Below are positions 1 to 12,066 of a stretch of DNA of 64,000 bases, in pieces. Position numbers and translations under genes: made by a program. Location of the stretch: assembly GCA_036244855.1 (NCBI GenBank), contig BQKZ01002174.1, forward strand, positions 14,415-78,414. Direction: 5' to 3'. This DNA is from Temnopleurus reevesii. Lineage: Eukaryota > Echinodermata > Echinoidea > Temnopleuroida > Temnopleuridae. The stretch's first letter is position 1, and each line of letters starts with the position of its first letter. The notes under the pieces are model-generated. The model was not told where the DNA came from. It saw only the letters and a list, made by a program, of their open reading frames with translations, and searched no databases.

Positions 1-103
1 GCATTAGCATCCCACCTCCATCAGAAGTACACCAATAATGGTGATTTTTTTAGAAGCGCACATGTCCGTCAGTAATGACGCTCATGGCGCTTTACATCAT
101 ATA

Positions 104-383
104 GATGATAGATGCAATTTATATAGCGCACGTATCCACTCTGCTGAGTACTCAAGGCGCTTTACATTATTATTACCCCGGCTTTAGCCCGGCAGCCATT
201 CACGGCGCACGTGGCATTTCAAAGAATAGATATTCCTGCCAGGTACCCATTCACCTCACCTGGGTTGAGTGCAGCACAATGTGGATGAATTTCTTGCTGA
301 AGGAAATTGACGCCATGGGTAGGATCCGAATCTACGACCCTCTAGTTGAAAGCCGAGAGTCATGACCACTACACCACGGCGCC
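104..383 (-). repeat. tRNA-derived SINE (SINE-1), inverted copy
   Basis: Read on the minus strand, this begins with a tRNA-like head (GGCGCCGTGGTGTAGTGG, RNA polymerase III box A) and a slightly degenerate box B. A body follows that is shared with the copies at 18755, 40496 and 47749, containing TTTCCTTCAGCAAGAAAT and CACTCAACCCAGGTGAGG. The tail is diverged and lacks the long ATT run seen in the other copies. The short open frame here is a by-product of the SINE. Confidence 0.85.
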
Positions 384-605
384 TCCACATCAAACATTAA
401 ATACAATTACAATGACAATGGAACAATATACATCGACGATATCATGAGTTATAGTTTATATCTCGAATTGTCATTGATGAGAATTAGTATTGCTACGACA
501 GTTTTAATATAGTGACATGATAATGTCATTATTCAACCGAAAGTGAACTTTTATTCAATTCTATTTATCATTAATTGTTACCCTTTTTGTATTTTTCATT
601 GGCAG

Positions 606-677
606 GTCTTTGACAGATAACAAACTTACTGAACTTGATAAATACATGCTGGAAGGACTCGCAAGCGTGAAAAAGGT
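606..677 (+). CDS. LRR exon 1 (visible) of LGR-type receptor
   Basis: This 72-nt phase-2 exon encodes one 24-residue leucine-rich repeat containing LTDNKLTELD. It is preceded by CATTGGCAG and followed by donor GTACGT. It has the same length, phase and consensus as seven further exons downstream, which is the one-repeat-per-exon structure of LGR receptor ectodomains. No signal peptide or N-terminal exon is in the window, so the gene starts further left. Confidence 0.75.
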
Positions 678-955
678 GTACGTATGCTAAATATTCTTAA
701 AGGGTTACTATTATGAAAATACAAGTTGATCTGTATTGATGTACTATACCATTATCAATACCCTTTTCAGTGAAAGAGGGCCCAGCTGTGTTTCATATAT
801 TTCGTAACATTTTTTCCTTCATTTTTATGTTGGCTTAGTAGGGAACGCCCCTAAACATTTCTTTCAAATGTCAATCCTGTTGTGACATCACAAGAGTCAA
901 GTTTGTTCACCTTGCTAGATCATGTTTCGGAGCTGGTTCTGTAAGTAACAAAAAG

Positions 956-1036
956 AAATATGTGGATCAATTAAAGGGAATTGGAATGCGCAATGACCTG
1001 AATTGAAATCCCTGCATTGATCCACATATTTCCTTG
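956..1036. repeat. short inverted repeat
   Basis: Arms AAATATGTGGATCAA and TTGATCCACATATTT flank about 45 nt. It lies in the intron before LRR exon 2 and looks like a small foldback element; no other copy was noticed. Confidence 0.5.
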
Positions 1037-1167
1037 AAAGATATCGTGAAAAAACATTAAAAATCCAAAAGCAAAAATACGTTTTTGTTTTTTTAACAGT
1101 TTTACATGCGAATGAATCCATTATACAGCATAATGTGAAATCCATTTTTTCGTATTTCCTTTTCCAG

Positions 1168-1239
1168 ATCGTTCCGGCGCAACCGTATAGCGAACATAGC
1201 ACCAGGCACATTTTCTGAGTTGGTGAATCTGGAGCGTCT
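1168..1239 (+). CDS. LRR exon 2 of LGR-type receptor
   Basis: This 72-nt phase-2 exon follows acceptor CCTTTTCCAG and precedes donor GTAAGT. It encodes one repeat of the form RRNRIANIAPGTFSELVNLE, with Asn and the hydrophobic ladder of an LRR. It is in phase with the preceding and following exons. Confidence 0.85.
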
Positions 1240-3988
1240 GTAAGTATGATGGGGTCACATTAATTCGTATACTTTTTCTAGAGCATTTTTGGATCGTGGT
1301 ACTTAGCAAAATATATTATTATATATATAATATTATATTATTTTCTAAAATCTTAGCACGAAATGAAACTAGATACTTTAGGCTTCAAATATTTCCAAAA
1401 ATAAAATTAATTCACGGAAGAATCACGGAGATATCGCGATATCAAAATTCGATTGACGAAACGATCGCATCGCTCCATGTTGGAAAATGGCGAAAATTGT
1501 CAACAAACTGTGCCATATGAATTCGTAGACCCCGTTTTGAACAAGATTTACCATAAAATTGCTTCCATCTAAGATGCAAAATTTACAGTAGCTTGACCAC
1601 AAAATATCAATGAATCGAATGGTATGTCTGCTTACTTACAAATTTGATGATTTCTGTCCGAAAGTGTCGCGAGACCCGTGTCTTTCTGCAAATGCAAGCA
1701 CATCTGCCGATCTTTTGGCAATATTTTCATTGTTTTTGGTCCTTTTGCTAAGAAAATTTCCAGTATAGGCAAATAAACAACGCTCTTTACGATGGTGATG
1801 TCAGATTAAATATTTCATCGATTTTGTAGAAATTCATATGATGTACGAATTAATATGATGCGCGAATTAATGTGACAGCACCATAGTGCAAATGTGGAAA
1901 AGCAAAGGTGGATAAATGACATTGAGAATGGATGTGGGAGCGGATGACAAATTAACAAACATATATGAAGATTTGGACATTAAACTCTGCCGGGGAACAG
2001 TCAGGACCACTTCCGATAAACCGCTAACGAAATTTTAGTACAAAAGCGTTCATGGTTCATTTCTGCCATAAGAGGGATTTTATTCGGAGTCAACATCGTA
2101 ATTGATACGTCAGTAAAGAGTAGGATTCTCACAGCCGTTTTCTCGTACTAACAGGCGTTCAATTGGTCGAATTGTGTACATGATATGTTATCAACATCTC
2201 ATTCGCTCTCTCTCTCCCTCCCTCTCTCTCTCTCTCTCCCTCTCTGCCCCTATGTGTCTCGGCTGATTTATCCCTACTCTCTCAGCATCACTTTCCAATA
2301 GGAAGATTCAGCCGATGATGAGTAAGGTTTGGGAGGGGTGCAGGCATATCAAAGCCAGTGTATTTTTGCACTGGATTTTTATTCAATAATTAGCGCTTCA
2401 TTGTCATGCTTATATACGTTTCTATTTGAAAATGGAAATTTGTCCTACCTTAAAAATGTCCTTCATCTCAAAAACTGCCATTAAAACACTAGCGACATTT
2501 GCCAACCAAAGCGATTTTTATTCCAATAAAGTATTCCACACTTGGTATGTAGTTTCTGCAAATTCCACCAGGCCAAACAAATCATTCACTGAGAAATGAG
2601 CAGTCATTTTGATCAAAAAAATATATATTATTATACAATACACTGTATTTTTTTTGTTTTGCTTCGCAGTCATTGATGATCCTAAAGTAAAACAAAATGG
2701 ACTAGGCAATATGTTGCATGTTAACAAGAGCACATATGTATTGGAAGAGGGTACCTCACAATTGGTGGGATTGTTTATTTGGGTTTCATTACACAAAAAA
2801 GTCTGACCTAAGTTGGATCCCAGCATCCATTTCACCAGCTGCACTCACCAAGGTATAATATCAAAAGAGTACCAAATTCGAGTTTCTAATCAAACAAACC
2901 CTACTGTGGAATTTAATGCAACAGACCCTTCTCTTGTTCTAGCATATGTATAGTCTAACCATTAAAACATTCTATTGGAATCTTCGCAAATTACTTAAGT
3001 TATTGACAAAACTAATACATTATTTGAATCTTATATCGCACTCTTATATAATGATTTTATTCTTGTAACATTTTCATTATGCATGCCTAAAGGACATTAA
3101 ATCAGAGGATGCTAATGCAATGTTTCCACTTAACAGTTTTTAATAATAAAGACTATCTCGATAATACAACGGAGTGTTGTTATCCAGTGCCATGTGTCGA
3201 ACAGGGATAGGGTTTCATCATTCCTGCTTCAAACTGGAAGACCCATCTCCCGATACCTCTCGCGTGAACGAGTAAACGGAGCCTAGTCTGCGTACACAGA
3301 CCTTCTGCTATATGTGTGGCAATTTGCACAGTTCATGAAACAAAGGTTACATTCATAGACTATGTCACTTGTAATATTTAGCTCCAAAAACCATGACAAG
3401 CTATATACATGTGGGAAAGAAGTCTCTGACTGCAGGCTCTGGACTATGCACTATGCACATTGCGTAAGGTTGAGCCACGAGTCTTTACTTGCAGACTACG
3501 CAGGTTTACAGGGGACGTTCAAACAACGGCTGTCTTTTCGATTCTAAATCTCAGAACAACCGTTGAGAGGGGTTGAGTACGCAGCAAACTTCTTCGTCCA
3601 AAACCCAAATTTGATATTTCATCGCGAATTTCGCCCATTGTACACGGGTGTAATATTCTGGAAAAAATACGAATCACTAGTTCATTTATTCGTCATCTAA
3701 CACAGGGGAAAACCAGCAAATTTGAACCATGTGCATTGTCCGAAATAAATTTTAGAAAATTTCATGTCGAAACTGGAGGTTAGTTTCCCATAGCCAAAGC
3801 ACAGCGGCCGAGGTATTGCGTGATGTTGCGTAATAGGTTTGCCCTGAAAAATAACGGTAAAGCACTATTACTTCCGTTAGTGNTTCGCTATTCAGATGTC
3901 ATCCAGACTCTTTTCCCTTTTATTTTTATTTCTGTGCATACATTTATTTGCTATTTTAATCATCAGCAAAATTATTCTTTTTTTTCAG
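1240..3988 (+). other. long intron of the LGR-type receptor
   Basis: This 2.7-kb interval between LRR exons 2 and 3 has no exon I can support. It contains a CT-rich microsatellite at 2203-2248, AT-rich sequence and one ambiguous base near 3883. Confidence 0.6.
2203..2248. repeat. (CT)n microsatellite
   Basis: Imperfect CT/CCCT repeat within the receptor intron. Confidence 0.9.
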
Positions 3989-4060
3989 ATATTTAGAGAA
4001 TAACCATCTCACGGAGATTCAGAGCGACAATTTCATCGGCTTGAAAAGTCTTGGTGCATT
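3989..4060 (+). CDS. LRR exon 3 of LGR-type receptor
   Basis: This 72-nt phase-2 exon follows TTTTTTTTCAG and ends at donor GTAAGT. It encodes an LRR containing LENNHLTEIQSDNFIGLKSL. Confidence 0.9.
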
Positions 4061-4079
4061 GTAAGTAAAGATCTATCTA

Positions 4080-4212
4080 AAGCCCTGGTCACATAGGACC
4101 TCGGAAGCAACACGATTCACCCCGACTCGTTGTTCTGAGGCAGTTAACTGTGAATTAACAAAGAGTCGGGGTGAATCGTGTTGCTTTCGGGGTCCTATGT
4201 GGCTGGGACTTA
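4080..4212. mobile_element. foldback MITE, family A
   Basis: The arms of this hairpin begin with the AAGYCCYRGYCACATAGGAC type and include GAAGCAACACGATTCA. The loop contains GGCAGTTAACTGTGAATT. The same element recurs at 12608, 14149, 28092, 28524 and 34885, so it is a dispersed non-autonomous foldback family. No transposase is visible. Confidence 0.85.
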
Positions 4213-4902
4213 AAAGCTTTTTTCCAATGAAAAAATTACCAAGAACAAATTACTTTGATTAGTCCATTATCCATTAGTACATTAGTGAACTATCGCGTTG
4301 GTTTGAACCATTTTATAAAGTATTTGAAAAGGTTCAGAAGTCATTAAAACGTCTTTGCTGCAATAAATTTCTAGGATTTTTAAAAAATTATTAATATTTA
4401 CTTGTTTAAAAAACATGATGACTCTACATTACTCCTTTACTATTTGAGTTCGTTTTTCGGTAGTTTTTTTTTAATCTTATGTCTCTACAGTCCAGTAAAA
4501 TACACTTTTCCTAAACCTTTACTTTATCTGCTGTAATCTTACCTCTACTTTTCACGCATAGATTTCGAATCATATTGAACTATTTTTCCATATTTTAGAT
4601 TATGAGATTATCAAATTATGTATTCACCAAATGGTATTCAAAAATGTATAATTTGAATTGACCATGTTGTGGAGTAGGTCCGTAAACGAATTAAAAAAAG
4701 GAGTATTTATTGTACAGCGTAATATGAAAACATTTATCATATTTTAGAATTATTATTTAGTACAACAAGATCTAATGTTTTAGGCCTGTTGAAGTTGGCT
4801 CAATTCCAGTACTTTATTTGTATTTCCAGCAGTTATTTCTTGACTGCATTTGCTCATTATTTTGTAATTTCTCAATGGTTCCTTCTTTTGAAAACAAAAC
4901 AG

Positions 4903-4974
4903 ATATCTTAGCCATAATAGGTTGCAACGACTCAGCGCAGGGGTGTTTCAAGAACTCAGTAACATGCACTCACT
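4903..4974 (+). CDS. LRR exon 4 of LGR-type receptor
   Basis: This 72-nt phase-2 exon follows the AG of AAAACAAAACAG and ends at donor GTAAGT. It encodes an LRR containing LSHNRLQRLSAGVFQELSNM. The acceptor has a weak pyrimidine tract, but the length, phase and repeat consensus are exact. Confidence 0.85.
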
Positions 4975-5715
4975 GTAAGTTTTATATCTTCATATCCTAA
5001 TTGCATGGACGGATTTTAATTACATTGTGAACAGTTTACTAAAGTGGAACAATTCAAAGATTACAGTTGCAAGTTCTATGGGCCAGAAGACTCGGTACTT
5101 ATGACGCAAATCTCCTGGGTTCCGTTGTTTCAGTATTTAATAGATAAATGATTATAGTTTATTTACTTTTTTATATACTTTTTGTTGAAGTGCAACGTCA
5201 TTAATACGTCACGTCTCATGCTGAATCATAAGTGTGAATATGTTTTGTTTATTTCTTGTTCAATGTTCTAATGCCTAATGAAAATAAAGAAACTATATAG
5301 TCCGTGCTCACATGACAAAAGTCGAAGAGGATTGAAGATACCCATTTCCATTTAATCCGAGAATTTGTCATTGTGAGGATAATTTTTCTTTTCATAGAGT
5401 TTTCAATCAGGAAACATCACAATCTTGTGGTAGGGAACCATACCTTCGTGTTGTTGCTACATGCGTTAAGTTTCCAACTGTCCATACTAGTGTAAATTAA
5501 AATCAATTCCACGAATGATTAGTTAATCATGCCGGTTGAAACTTGCTCGATTTTGTTAAAGATCATTTCGTATTTCGTTCATCATGATTTCATTGGCGGC
5601 ATTTGTGAGGGAACATTTGGAGGGCATATTTATGTGTTTTCATACATTGCTATTGCCCTCTCATAATAATAATAATTGTATTACTTCTATAGCGCCTAAT
5701 GCACTGCTTCTAAGG

Positions 5716-5887
5716 GGGTGTTGTTCAAAAGTTGCTATTGATCGCAAGTTGCAGTTGATCTGAACGTGTCACTCAAAATCATCGTTTCATGCGCGTCTTG
5801 CTAAATGAGCATACCATGCGCGAATGAAAATGCGCGTTACAATTGGCAAAGTTGCAGTTGATTTGCAGTTGATTTTTAACAACACCC
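5716..5887. mobile_element. foldback element (GGGTGTTGTT termini)
   Basis: The ends GGGTGTTGTTCAAAAGTTGC and a near-complement (TTTTTAACAACACCC) are separated by about 130 nt that also holds partial internal repeats (GTTGCAGTTGATYTG). It sits in the intron before LRR exon 5, ending about 50 nt from the acceptor. Confidence 0.6.
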
Positions 5888-5940
5888 TTTTTCTTCATGA
5901 CTTTTCTTTTCTTCACCACATTGCTTGATTTCCCATGCAG

Positions 5941-6012
5941 CATATTGTTTGAGAATTCTATTAGCACGATTGAGGCTGGTGCTTTCAAAGGCCTTGCTGA
6001 ACTTGCTTTTCT
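5941..6012 (+). CDS. LRR exon 5 of LGR-type receptor
   Basis: This 72-nt phase-2 exon follows TTTCCCATGCAG and ends at donor GTAAGT. It encodes an LRR containing FENSISTIEAGAFKGLAELA. Confidence 0.9.
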
Positions 6013-6064
6013 GTAAGTGAATTCCATTTTTTTTAAATTTATTTGATATTAACTTTGTAAAAAA

Positions 6065-6240
6065 AACACGATATAAATTATTTCCGAAAAGTTAAGTCGA
6101 ACGCAGACAATAGATCCGTCAACCGTCTATTCAACTGTGCGGACACAACATGACAAGCCAGTTCCGATTTCAATAGCATTACAAAGGAGCACATAATTTG
6201 CGTTCGTCTTAATTTTTCGGAAATAGTTTATATTTGTGTT
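6065..6240. mobile_element. foldback MITE, family B
   Basis: This element of about 176 bp has termini AACACGATATAAAYTATTTC and its complement, followed by CGAAAAGTTAAGTCGAACGC. The core contains GTGCGGACACAACA. Related copies lie at 33007, 35194, 41122, 56796 and 57717. Confidence 0.85.
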
Positions 6241-6822
6241 TAAAGTATATTTTCAACTATCCAAAATCATGATGATATTGCAATCGACATCGTTTTCGGA
6301 GAACCCCATCACTTTCAGACGTATTCATATTTCTTATTATCTTTCTAACCCAATGATTATTGCAGCAAAATGAATACGCTTAGAAATGCTCAAGGCGCAA
6401 CATCGAGTAAATTGTGCAGAAGTGATAGTATTTCTCTCCATTCTATTTTCTTACTATTCAATCTGGTTACTCTTTACATTGTTTTAGTAGTCAGGGGAAA
6501 GGCTAGATGAGTGTAAACATACTTGATATCATAATTCTATTTTTTTACCTTTCTTATTTCTTCGTAATAGACGACCAATAAGTTATTACAACAGCAAAAC
6601 AATTGCCGTTAGAAGATATAACACACTCTTTAGAAACTCCTGCAATTTTAACGTAGTCTTTCGTGTTTCATTTTCGTGCTCAAAATATTTGAAGCTAAGT
6701 AAGTGTAACGCGTAAAATGCACGATACAAATCGAAAATTCAAATCAAGTCACAGTATTTTAGGGAACCTCCTCACTTTCAGACGTATTGCATTTCTTATT
6801 GTTTGTATTCTATCAATTCTAG

Positions 6823-6894
6823 ATCATTAACGAACAACGAGTTGACAGAACTTCGAGCAGGTATGCTAGACGAGCTGTCTAATGTAGACTGGCT
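6823..6894 (+). CDS. LRR exon 6 of LGR-type receptor
   Basis: This 72-nt phase-2 exon follows TATCAATTCTAG and ends at donor GTAAGT. It encodes an LRR containing LTNNELTELRAGMLDELSNV. Confidence 0.9.
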
Positions 6895-6951
6895 GTAAGT
6901 ATACTTCATGTTATGAATGTAGACATGATAGAAATGATGTTAGGACACATG

Positions 6952-7320
6952 GGTGGTGTTTCACCAAGATAATCATTTCTAGCGCTGAATACGCGTCGTA
7001 ACGTACAAGAACAAATCCCAGTCGTTCGTAAAGTCGTTCTTAGAGTACTTCCTATCTTGGTGAAACACCTGCCCGTAACCTCAATACGTGCTTTTATGAT
7101 ACTGTTTGTAGAGCTACGCACGGCTCTACGAACGACTGGTGACACTTTGACCGATGCTAGCTCATCAGTAGGGGTTATCGATAATGTGCATGAAAGGGTC
7201 TTCAGTCGTTCGGAGAGTCGTATGTAGTGTACGATCAGCTTTTTGAGACACAACTCTGGGCCTTGTTTTACCAAGCTGTACGTAGATCTATGCACGACTC
7301 TGCGAATGACTGGTAATTGT
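6952..7320. mobile_element. foldback elements, family C (compound)
   Basis: A short hairpin (GGTGTTTCACCAAG to CTTGGTGAAACACC, 6952-7072) is followed by related sequence with GTACGTAGATCTAYGCACGA and ACGAACGACTGGTGAC motifs. The same motifs occur at 13489, 14565, 19052 and 42984. Confidence 0.7.
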
Positions 7321-7700
7321 TTCTTCGGAGCGATTCTGCGCCAGTTGCTCTCATTGTGAAAAAAGGGTGATCATATCGGAACTGTAATAATGCGCCAACT
7401 TTGTATGAAAATCAACATATCTAATGTAGCTCGTACACTAGCACTCAGTCAAACCGTCGGTTCAGAATGTGTGACGTTTTTCAAACAAACCTTCAAAAGG
7501 TCTTGATGTCTTAATTCATAAAACCATAATCAAGGGCTAATCAAATGGATGATGTATTAAATCAATTTCCTTTGGAAAAAAAATTTGTTTCACAGCAGTG
7601 ATAATTTTGAAATATATGAAACAATATTTTCCCCTTAGGTCAGATATCTTATTATATATCATCAGAAATAATCTCTGTAAATTGTTCTCTTTGTTTTCAG

Positions 7701-7772
7701 AGCGATTAGGAGCAACCCACTGTCGTACATTGAACCGGGAACGTTTGACAACTTATCAAATCTAAAGTTTTT
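7701..7772 (+). CDS. LRR exon 7 of LGR-type receptor
   Basis: This 72-nt phase-2 exon follows TTTGTTTTCAG and ends at donor GTAAGT. It encodes an LRR containing RSNPLSYIEPGTFDNLSNLK. Confidence 0.9.
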
Positions 7773-8281
7773 GTAAGTCCCTCTAATCTTTAATGCCAAG
7801 TATTTCGAAATTTGCCACCCCTCCTATATCGGTTGTCTAAGTATACTTTAACCATGTTAACTGTGTGACTATTTCAAGAACCGTATTGCCGAAATCTTTA
7901 ATCGTTATCTCCTATTTTCCGTTGCCATGCTAAATTTTAAACCAAATGGTCTATTTGTCATTTGTCCTAACAATTGTAATGTTATTGCTAAAAGGTTTCA
8001 CTCGTGGATGAATGGTGAGAAGAAGGCTTTACGGTACAACGAACTATCCTTCTTGCTTGGAAATGTGAGTGGTTATGAAAAGAAACTCCACACTCTCGAT
8101 ATTTCGAATTGTAATATTTCAGCTCCAGATACATTTGTACATTAAATAATTATCACAATTCATGTCCTGACCGAATTAGCTCTAATCCGTGCCTCTCTTA
8201 CATGCTGTACAGGAACCATAATTCCAATATCTTTACTTTGTTTTAATCAGTTTCCCCCTAATATTTATATATTTTGAACAG

Positions 8282-8353
8282 GGAGATTGTGCAGACGAAA
8301 CTAGATTTTCTGGAACCCGATATGTTCCGAGGTGTCCCTCGCTTGTATTTCCT
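8282..8353 (+). CDS. LRR exon 8 of LGR-type receptor
   Basis: This 72-nt phase-2 exon follows ATTTTGAACAG and ends at donor GTAAGT. It encodes an LRR containing QTKLDFLEPDMFRGVPRLYF. It is the last repeat before the 7TM exon, which opens in the matching phase. Confidence 0.9.
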
Positions 8354-8419
8354 GTAAGTATAAACTTTACAATAAAATCAAATTTTCAGTTAGATCAGCA
8401 TGGATCACTTTCCCATAAC

Positions 8420-8690
8420 ACGTGTTTCTAAGGGAAGGGAGGGAAAAGGCATGTTAGAAGGGGTATGTGTTTTACAAACCTCGCCTTTTCTGCATTTCCC
8501 CCATTTCCCTAACTCAATGAGCTTCGCTTTTCACACATTATGTATTAATGACTTATGTATAACTGATAATAAAATATGTAAGTATCATTGTGTTTGTTGC
8601 AAAATCGTTATAATTTCTTGTTTGAATTGTGAAAATGCTATTGAAATGGAAAAATAAATAAATCAAATCAAATCAAATAACCTTAACGTA
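8420..8690 (+). mobile_element. LINE 3' end relic
   Basis: Non-coding sequence ends in GAAATGGAAAAATAAATAAA followed by an (ATCAA)n-type tail. This is typical of a truncated non-LTR retrotransposon 3' end. It lies in the intron before the 7TM exon. Confidence 0.45.
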
Positions 8691-9156
8691 CAAGTAAAAT
8701 TAACTTCCTGAGAAGAAGAGCAAAATCTATCATACATTTCTTTACAGAATAAGATGAATGGTAAATCAGGTTGTATTCTTAAACACGTATAGTTGAGTGG
8801 CAGTTATTTATTTCGTCCATTTCATTTGTCCACTTTTCTCACTGTACTTGTTCCAATGTTTATTCTCAGCTGTATTCTTGAAAATAAATCGTGTCAGAAT
8901 ACTGTATTTTGTGGATTTGACACTTGAAGTAATATCACAATGGCCCCTGTCATTTATTTTCTGGAAATCATTCAATCATTTAGACCATTTTGATATTTTA
9001 GTATGTTGCTATTTTTGTTTTTGCATGCATATGAATGCGCATCATGCGCAGTGAAAGTTTTCGCGAGGATCGACCTGCAAAAATCGCGAAAATCAGACCA
9101 AAAAAAAACTCGGCTTTTACAGTTTACAATAACCCCCTTCGTATGTCCCAATTAAG

Positions 9157-10294
9157 TTTTACAGATGACTATCGCCTGTGCTGTTTGATTGACACTGGTG
9201 CGTGCTCGCAAGCCAAGGCGTCAGCCCTAGACTCCTGCGATCGGCTGATGCCGAACACTGTCTTGCGGATTGCTCTGTGGCTACTCGGGTCTGGCGCCCT
9301 CATCGGCAACACTATGGTTCTCCTCATCCGATGCTATCACAAGCGAGCGAAGAGTTCCGGGCACCAGCAGACGTTTTTCATATCGAATTTAGCCATCGCT
9401 GATTGGATAATGGGTGTGTACATGCTAATCATAGCCTCAGCTGACACGTTCTACGGGGCATACTATTACCTTGACGCCCCGTACTGGAGAAGTTCCACTC
9501 TTTGCAGATTCGCCGGCGTCATTGCGATCATGTCCAGTGAAAGCTCTGTGTTTTTTCTAACCCTCATAACAGTTGATCGCTTCGTCTGAATTGTATTCCC
9601 ATTCAGCAGGTTTCGAATACATGCGCGTTCTGCGCGCGCCTGTGTCGCCATTACTTGGTTAATCACGCTCATCCTCAGTCTGGGGCCTATCATCTTGGGG
9701 ACATTCATACCTGGGTTTTACGGACTGTCTGACGTCTGCATCGGTTTGCCCCTTAGCGTGGATTCGCTCGCCCCGCGGCCCTCAGGCGCTGGAAACATCT
9801 TATCCCTGACACTTACGATCCTCGACAATGATTACGTTGAACCTATCAAACCATCCTGGATCTACTCAATCGTTCTATTCCTGGGGATCAACCTTGCTTG
9901 TTTCCTGTTCATCCTCATCTGCTACGTCGCCATCTTCATCCAGGTAAGGCGCTCGGCTAGGAGCGTGGGGAAAGACCGAAGCATGCGAGACTCGCGCGAA
10001 CAGGAAGTACGAATGGCAATAAAGATGGCCATCATAGTCGGCACCGACTTCTGCTGCTGGATGCCCGTCATCATCATGGGGATCATATCCCAGACCGGAC
10101 TCGTCGAAATCCCCGCCTCACTCTACGCCTGGTCCGCGGTCTTTATCCTCCCCATTAACTCGACCCTCAACCCATACCTGTACACATTCACCGAGTTCAT
10201 CGGGAAGAAACGGAAGGCCGGCAGCACTACGGCTAGTCAGAAGTCGGTTAAACCACAGGATGCGGATTTGAGCACTGGTAACACTAACATCTAA
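9157..10294 (+). CDS. 7TM exon of relaxin-receptor-like LGR GPCR, with an in-frame TGA
   Basis: This last exon encodes the hinge and seven-helix domain of a rhodopsin-class, leucine-rich-repeat GPCR that resembles the relaxin-receptor (RXFP, type C LGR) branch. Numbering full codons from 9158, the hinge has DDYRLCCL. Helices lie near 34-58 (GN), 72-97 (NLAIADW), 112-140 (Cys then DRF), 161-183 (W), 234-261, 285-311 (CCWMP) and 321-343 (NPYLY). The frame then ends in a short Lys/Ser tail. I placed the acceptor at AATTAAG because it gives the phase-2 join that LRR exon 8 needs. The start of the receptor lies outside the window. The anomaly is TGA at 9587-9589, one codon after DRFV and before IVFPFSR; both sides are otherwise intact and in one frame. 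It could be a recent pseudogene, a sequencing error or an allelic null. Sea urchins have large, fast-evolving GPCR families (established knowledge), so loss of one copy would not be surprising. Confidence 0.85.
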
Positions 10295-11511
10295 AAGTAC
10301 CTTTACCAACTTAAATTAGTTTGCCCTGTTGCATGTGGACATGCTGTTGGACTAAAAATATGAGATCAGTCCATCATGATATTTGAATATGTTGAATTAA
10401 CATAAAACTAATCACAACATTTAGAAATTGCTGGTCAATTTTATTGTCACAGCTATGTTAGTCCACTTTATTAGTAAAACAAAATCCTTGTCCAGATTTA
10501 CCTTTTGGACTAATCTAACTCTGTTTATTCTTGAATGCTTTGGCTACTATGGCTAAGTAATAACACCTGATTGCCTAAATTGCACACTTAAAAGGATTGT
10601 TCTGCACTCTTAATGGACAAGACAAAAGATTACCCTTGAGGTATTAAATCGGGGATTTTTTCCAAATTTTTTTAAAGGTTTTAGATGCACTCTTTACAGA
10701 CAACGCGGTATCGGTTTGGCTGGTATTCCATGTATTGTAAGGCTATACGAAGAGCAACAACGTCCTTGTTAAAAGCAGCTTTTACCTGATAACAGGCTTG
10801 TAGCCGTAATATCAATATCAAATGAATATAATACCATACAATTCAGATTCAAGAGCATAAGTATAAACATTGAGTAGAGGTAATTAGAATTCAAATTGCT
10901 TACGAACGAAGCGGAAACGCCGTTGGCCTAGTGGTCAACTGTGGTGGTAGTCCAAATAAGTGGTTGAACTTTTGACGCTACATTGAGAATCGAAAAGAAA
11001 AATCTAGACTTCGTGTACAATTAAAATTTCATACATGTTAAGCGATTAACGAATATGTCAGCTCGTTTTGTATCGATTACTTCATTCACACAATTGATGA
11101 TGTATATCATTAATATTCATACATATATATGAATACAGATCTTTTCAAGGATTTTTTTATCAGGATAATATGCCGCTTCAAACTGTATATCAATATTCAG
11201 AGACAAGGAAATATATTTGTTTTCTGGAAACACATTTATACCATTATTCTAATTTATTTGAAGTATCTATATGCAATTGTTAAGTGTTATATGTACAGTT
11301 CTGTTGGAAAACACATCTCGTGATATTCTAAATGTTTGATGTCTGTATTCATTCTTTAAATATGACGTTAAAATATTTGACACTTTCCACTTCATTAAAA
11401 TAAATGTGTACATTTACGCACTGCAGTAAACTTACATGTCCCATTCATTGTATTAACTAAATATAAATATATGTTATGTCGCCTACCCCCACCCACTAAA
11501 ATTCACCCGGG
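10295..11511 (+). other. 3' flank of the receptor; no gene seen
   Basis: AT-rich non-coding sequence. An AATAAA occurs near 11397-11403 and could be a distant poly(A) signal, but nothing ties it to the receptor transcript. Confidence 0.4.
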
Positions 11512-11655
11512 CCCCGTGACATAAAGGTTTGCGATTAATCGCTATTTGATTTTGCGATCAATTGCAAACTTTAGTACATGATTTGCCATAGACTTGCGAT
11601 TGATATCAATCGCTATCAGATAAACAATAAATCGCAAACCTTTACGTTACGGGAC
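11512..11655. mobile_element. foldback element (CCCGTGACATAAAGG termini)
   Basis: The terminal arms CCCGTGACATAAAGGTTTGC and GCAAACCTTTACGTTACGGG are near-complementary. Internal GCGATTAATCGC and GATTGATATCAATCG add further symmetry. It is a short MITE-like hairpin with no coding capacity. Confidence 0.7.
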
Positions 11656-12066
11656 CATGGACTCGAGAATGATAAGGGTATTTATATTTGAAAACATACA
11701 TTTATCATAGACTCGAATTATCATCAATTTAATGAAGCAGTCACAGGGAAATTAATCTTTTCAGGCATTCCATTAGGTGGTCTTTTTCTTAGAGTTTGGC
11801 ACATTGAAACTCTTGTTATTCGATTATTTAGCACCAGAACTAACATCGATCTTTCTTAGGGTCGTTTATAATTTGATGACCTGCCATCTCGGCATAATAC
11901 AGTGCATATGTATGTGTTACAATTCAATGCAAAATAAAAAATTTATGGGTTGTAACATTGCATTTTCACAAAATATTTTGCAAACCCTGCAGCAGCTGTC
12001 GGTTTCAAACCAGTACCATGAAGGATTGATTGATTCCAAGCCAGAGACCATGCCGACTGGAATAAA

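Noticed and set aside
2671..2806. Possible exon after TTTTGCTTCGCAG
   Set aside because: The acceptor is good, but no LRR consensus follows and no donor lies at 72 nt.
9584..9606. A 23-nt GT-AG segment that would remove the TGA in the receptor exon
   Set aside because: It is far too short for an intron, and its removal would shift the frame.
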